This document shows positions 13,063 through 15,751 of a stretch of 15,751 nt of DNA, one piece after another. How positions within the stretch are numbered: position 1 is the first letter of the stretch; the number at the start of each line of letters is the position of its first letter. The position numbers were made by a program, and so were the translations under genes. Under the pieces are notes generated by a model that was given only the letters and a program-made list of their open reading frames with translations, made no database searches and was not told where the DNA came from. The DNA is from UBA9676 sp036522155 (GTDB taxonomy: Bacteria; Actinomycetota; Actinomycetes; Streptosporangiales; Streptosporangiaceae), in NCBI GenBank assembly GCA_036522155.1, contig DATDGI010000292.1, positions 1 to 15,751 of the forward strand, written 5' to 3'.

Positions 13063-14984
13063 CCGCGGGGCCGGGGAGCCCATCTGCCGGTGACGGCGGC
13101 CGGTACGACTACATCGTGGTCGGCTCGGGCGCCGGCGGCGGCCCGCTGGCCGCCCGGCTGGCCGAGGCGGGCATGCGGGTGCTGCTGCTGGAGGCGGGCA
13201 CCGACGGCGCCGGTACCGACAGCTACGACTACTCGGTCCCGGCGTTCCACGGTCACGCGAGCGAAGACCCGGCGGTGAGCTGGCAGTTCTTTGTGCGGCA
13301 CTACGCCAGCCAGGCGCAGCAGAAGCGGGACGCCAAGTATGTGCCCAGCCACGACGGGGTCTTCTACCCGCGCGCCGCGGCGCTCGGCGGCTGCACCGCG
13401 CACAACGCGATGATCACCGTGTACCCGCACGCCGAGGACTGGGACCAGATCGCCGCGCTCACCGGCGACAGTTCCTGGGCCGCCGATGCCATGCGGCCCT
13501 ACTTCGAGCGGCTGGAGGACTGCACCTACTGGCCGCGGCCGTGGCGGCGGCCCGGCAACCGGCTGCTGGCCGCGCTGCTCTGCCACCTGCCGCTGATCTC
13601 CGAGCGGTTCGGCAACCCGGCCCGGCACGGCTTCGGCGGCTGGCTGGCGACCTCGCTGGCCGATCCCGCACTGGCGGTGACCGACGGCCAGATCCGTGAC
13701 GTTCTCCTCGACGCGGCGGGCAAGAACCTGGCCGACTTCCTGGGCCGGCCGCTGACCCCGCTGGAGGGCCTGGGGAGTTTCGTCGATCCCAACGACTGGC
13801 AGGTCAGGGGCATCCCGGAGGGCCTGTGGCAGGTACCGCTGGCGGTCAGGGACGGCCACCGGAACGGCAGCCGGGAGCGGATCCGCGACGTCGCCCGCCG
13901 CTACCCGGACCGGCTGGAGGTGCGCACCGGCTGCCTGGTCACCCGGGTGCTGCTGGACGAGGCGCTGGCCGCGACCGGGGTCGAGTACCTCGACGCCGCG
14001 CACGCCTACGGCTGCGACCCGCATCCGGCCGGCGGCCCGCTGCCGCCCCGGCAGCAGGTGCACGCGGGCCGCGAGGTGGTGCTGGCCGGCGGCGCGTTCA
14101 GCACCCCGCAGCTGCTCAAGCTGTCCGGCATCGGGCCGCGGGCGGAGCTGGAGGGCCTCGGCATCGGCGTCCGGCTGGACCTGCCCGGCGTCGGGCGGAA
14201 CCTGCAGGACCGGTACGAGGTCGGCGTGGTCAGCCGGATGTCCCGCAGCTTCTCGCTGCTGCGCGGCGACCGGTTCCGCCCGCCCGGCCCGGGCGAGGAA
14301 CCCGATCCGGCGTTCGCCGAGTGGCAGGCCGGCCGGGGCATCTACACCACGAACGGCGCGCTGGTGGCGATCATCCGCCGGTCCCGGCCCGGGCTGCCCG
14401 CCCCGGACCTGTTTGTGTTCGGCCTGCCCGCCCGTTTCACCGGCTACTACCCCGGCTACTCCGCCCGGCTGGAGCAGCACCACGACTACTTCACCTGGGC
14501 GGTGCTGAAGGCGCACACCATCAACCGGGCGGGCGAGGTGCTGCTCCGTTCCGCCGATCCGCGGGATCCGCCGCTGATCGACTTCCACTACTTCGGCGAG
14601 GGCGACGACACCACCGGCGCCGACCTGGAAGCGGTGGTGGCCGGGGTGCGGGTCGCCCGGGACGTCATGAGCCGGGCCGGCGACCTGGTGGCGGAGGAGG
14701 TGTCGCCCGGCCCGGCCGTGCAGACCGACGACGAGCTGCGGGCCTGGGTGACCGACCAGGCGTGGGGCCACCACGCCTCGTGCACCTGCCCGATCGGCCC
14801 GGCCGGTGATGCGGGCGCCGTGGTGGACGGCCGGTTCCGCGTGCACGGGACGCACCGGCTGCGGATCGTGGACGCGTCGGTGTTCCCGCGCATTCCCGGG
14901 TTCTTCATCGTCACGTCCGTCTACATGCTGGCCGAGAAGGCGAGCGACGTCATCCTGGCCGACGCTGAGGCCCTGAATACTTAA
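13059..14984 (+). CDS. GMC family FAD-dependent oxidoreductase
   Basis: A 641-residue flavoprotein of the glucose-methanol-choline family. The N-terminal dinucleotide-binding motif GSGAGGGPLAARLAEAG starts at residue 22, followed by VLLLEAG. The first GMC signature region is around PRAAALGGCTAHNAMITVYP, and the second signature is GAFSTPQLLKLSGIGP. The C-terminal catalytic His is in WGHHASCTCPIG (His572), followed by IVDASVFPRIPGFFIVTSVY, where the usual second catalytic His or Asn appears to be Phe616. No signal peptide is seen, so it is probably cytoplasmic or membrane-associated. The GTG start overlaps the preceding stop by four bases. It is slightly longer than typical bacterial GMC enzymes (about 530-580). 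An alcohol or lipid-alcohol substrate is a guess; the pairing with a haem peroxidase may be informative. Confidence 0.93.
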   Translation: MTAGPGSPSAGDGGRYDYIVVGSGAGGGPLAARLAEAGMRVLLLEAGTDGAGTDSYDYSVPAFHGHASEDPAVSWQFFVRHYASQAQQKRDAKYVPSHDGVFYPRAAALGGCTAHNAMITVYPHAEDWDQIAALTGDSSWAADAMRPYFERLEDCTYWPRPWRRPGNRLLAALLCHLPLISERFGNPARHGFGGWLATSLADPALAVTDGQIRDVLLDAAGKNLADFLGRPLTPLEGLGSFVDPNDWQVRGIPEGLWQVPLAVRDGHRNGSRERIRDVARRYPDRLEVRTGCLVTRVLLDEALAATGVEYLDAAHAYGCDPHPAGGPLPPRQQVHAGREVVLAGGAFSTPQLLKLSGIGPRAELEGLGIGVRLDLPGVGRNLQDRYEVGVVSRMSRSFSLLRGDRFRPPGPGEEPDPAFAEWQAGRGIYTTNGALVAIIRRSRPGLPAPDLFVFGLPARFTGYYPGYSARLEQHHDYFTWAVLKAHTINRAGEVLLRSADPRDPPLIDFHYFGEGDDTTGADLEAVVAGVRVARDVMSRAGDLVAEEVSPGPAVQTDDELRAWVTDQAWGHHASCTCPIGPAGDAGAVVDGRFRVHGTHRLRIVDASVFPRIPGFFIVTSVYMLAEKASDVILADAEALNT

Positions 14985-15041
14985 CGAAACCACCCGGCGA
15001 CTCAGGTGCCCCAGGCCGGTCGCCCGTCAGGGGAGACAACC

Positions 15042-15751
15042 GTGAACCAGCAGAAGCCAACCGGCTACCGGGACACGCCGCTGTGGAACGCCTATGACCG
15101 GCTGGCGCAGGCGATCGACCACCGGTTCGGCTGGGACAAGCTGCCCAAGCCGCTCGGCCTGGCCGTGCTCATCGGGCTGCGGAACATCCTGCGCCAGCGC
15201 AACCTGTACGACACCGCGTCGCTGCCGAGCGAGGGGGCCGTGCAGCCCGGGCCGGCCACCCCGGACATGCTCGTCGGGCGGACCGCCGACGGGTCGTACA
15301 ACGACATCCACAACCCGTCCATGGGGATGGCGGGCACCAGGTTCGGCCGCAACGTCCCGCTGTCAGCGGCCTACCAGGAATCCCCGGCCGACCTGCTGTC
15401 CCCGAACCCGCGCACGGTCAGCCGGGAACTGCTCACCCGGACCACGTTCCAGCCCGCCACCACGCTCAACCTGCTCGCGGCCGCCTGGATCCAGTTCATG
15501 GTCAAGGACTGGCTCAGCCACGGCCAGGGCGACCCGCAGCACACCTACGAGCTGCCGCTGGCCGGGGGTGACCCGTGGCCGCAGCCGCCGCTGACCGTGC
15601 TGAAGACCCTCACCGACCCGACCCGGCCGGCCGGCAGCGACGGGCCGCAGACCTACCTCAACCACGAGACGCCGTGGTGGGACGTGTCCCAGATCTACGG
15701 CGGCGGCATCGACCCGCTGGACCGGCTGCCCCGCCGGTCCGGCACCGACGG
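15042..15751 (+). CDS. Animal-type haem peroxidase / alpha-dioxygenase-like protein (3' partial)
   Basis: The frame is open from the GTG at 15042 to the window end (236 codons plus two bases). GGGGAG lies six bases upstream. It belongs to the peroxidase-cyclooxygenase superfamily that includes fatty-acid alpha-dioxygenases, linoleate diol synthases and prostaglandin synthases. Diagnostic stretches are DGSYNDIHNPSMGMAGTRFG (about 83-102), LLSPNPRTVSRELLTR (118-133), LNLLAAAWIQFMVKDWLSHG (142-161), TYLNHETPWW and DVSQIYGG. The proximal His and the catalytic Arg region lie beyond the window. At the distal position Q-x3-H-D, Gln151 and Asp156 are present but the His is Lys155. No signal peptide is seen. 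It follows the GMC gene by 57 bases and is probably cotranscribed with it. Confidence 0.9.
   Translation, partial: MNQQKPTGYRDTPLWNAYDRLAQAIDHRFGWDKLPKPLGLAVLIGLRNILRQRNLYDTASLPSEGAVQPGPATPDMLVGRTADGSYNDIHNPSMGMAGTRFGRNVPLSAAYQESPADLLSPNPRTVSRELLTRTTFQPATTLNLLAAAWIQFMVKDWLSHGQGDPQHTYELPLAGGDPWPQPPLTVLKTLTDPTRPAGSDGPQTYLNHETPWWDVSQIYGGGIDPLDRLPRRSGTD

Noticed and set aside
12807..14993. 728-residue minus-strand open frame opposite the GMC gene
   Set aside because: Antisense shadow of a gene with clear GMC motifs; its composition is that of reverse-complemented GC-rich coding sequence.
14996..15024. GGCGAC/GTCGCC inverted repeat between the GMC and peroxidase genes
   Set aside because: The loop is 17 bases and the stem only six; it is not convincing as a terminator and would contradict the likely co-transcription.

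Overview
This 15.75 kb window is very GC-rich and densely coding. Its codons mostly end in G or C, GTG starts are common, ribosome binding sites are of the GGAGG type, and most genes sit within a few tens of bases of the next. The gene content points to a high-GC actinomycete: a DUF574 methyltransferase, a DUF1206 protein, a serine/threonine kinase with a PQQ-type propeller, a stand-alone HATPase of the RsbW type and a separate CydC. A Streptosporangiales-like or related soil lineage is plausible, but I cannot fix the genus from the sequence. I see no tRNA, rRNA, CRISPR array, insertion sequence or phage gene.

Layout. (1) 1-1596: the 3' part of cydC, an ABC exporter subunit needed for cytochrome bd maturation. 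It converges on a small membrane protein gene (1606-2310, minus). (2) 2311-2707: a 397-base gene-poor stretch holding an unusually AT-rich patch with phased hexamer repeats and inverted repeats. (3) 2708-7075, plus strand: an RsbW-like ATP-binding protein, glutamate decarboxylase, a DUF574 SAM-dependent methyltransferase, a triple-repeat DUF1206 membrane protein and a four-helix membrane protein. (4) 11414-7072, minus strand: a polytopic GT-C/GT87-like membrane protein, a Ser/Thr kinase with an eight-repeat propeller, and a cupin of the 2,4'-dihydroxyacetophenone dioxygenase family. (5) 11592-15751, plus strand: a substrate-binding-protein-fold protein without a signal peptide, then a small membrane protein, a GMC flavoprotein oxidoreductase and the start of an animal-type haem peroxidase that runs off the window.

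How the genes may work together. Block 3 looks like stress or acid physiology (GadB beside an anti-sigma-type ATPase and membrane proteins). Block 4 looks like envelope sensing. The part of block 5 from 12676 on is the most interesting: the small membrane protein and the GMC gene overlap by four bases and the peroxidase follows 57 bases later, which suggests a membrane-associated oxidase/peroxidase pathway. Both enzymes lack a normally conserved active-site residue: Lys replaces the distal His in the peroxidase, and Phe replaces the second His/Asn in the GMC protein. They may therefore be a specialised redox pair. All functional links between neighbours are inferred from position.
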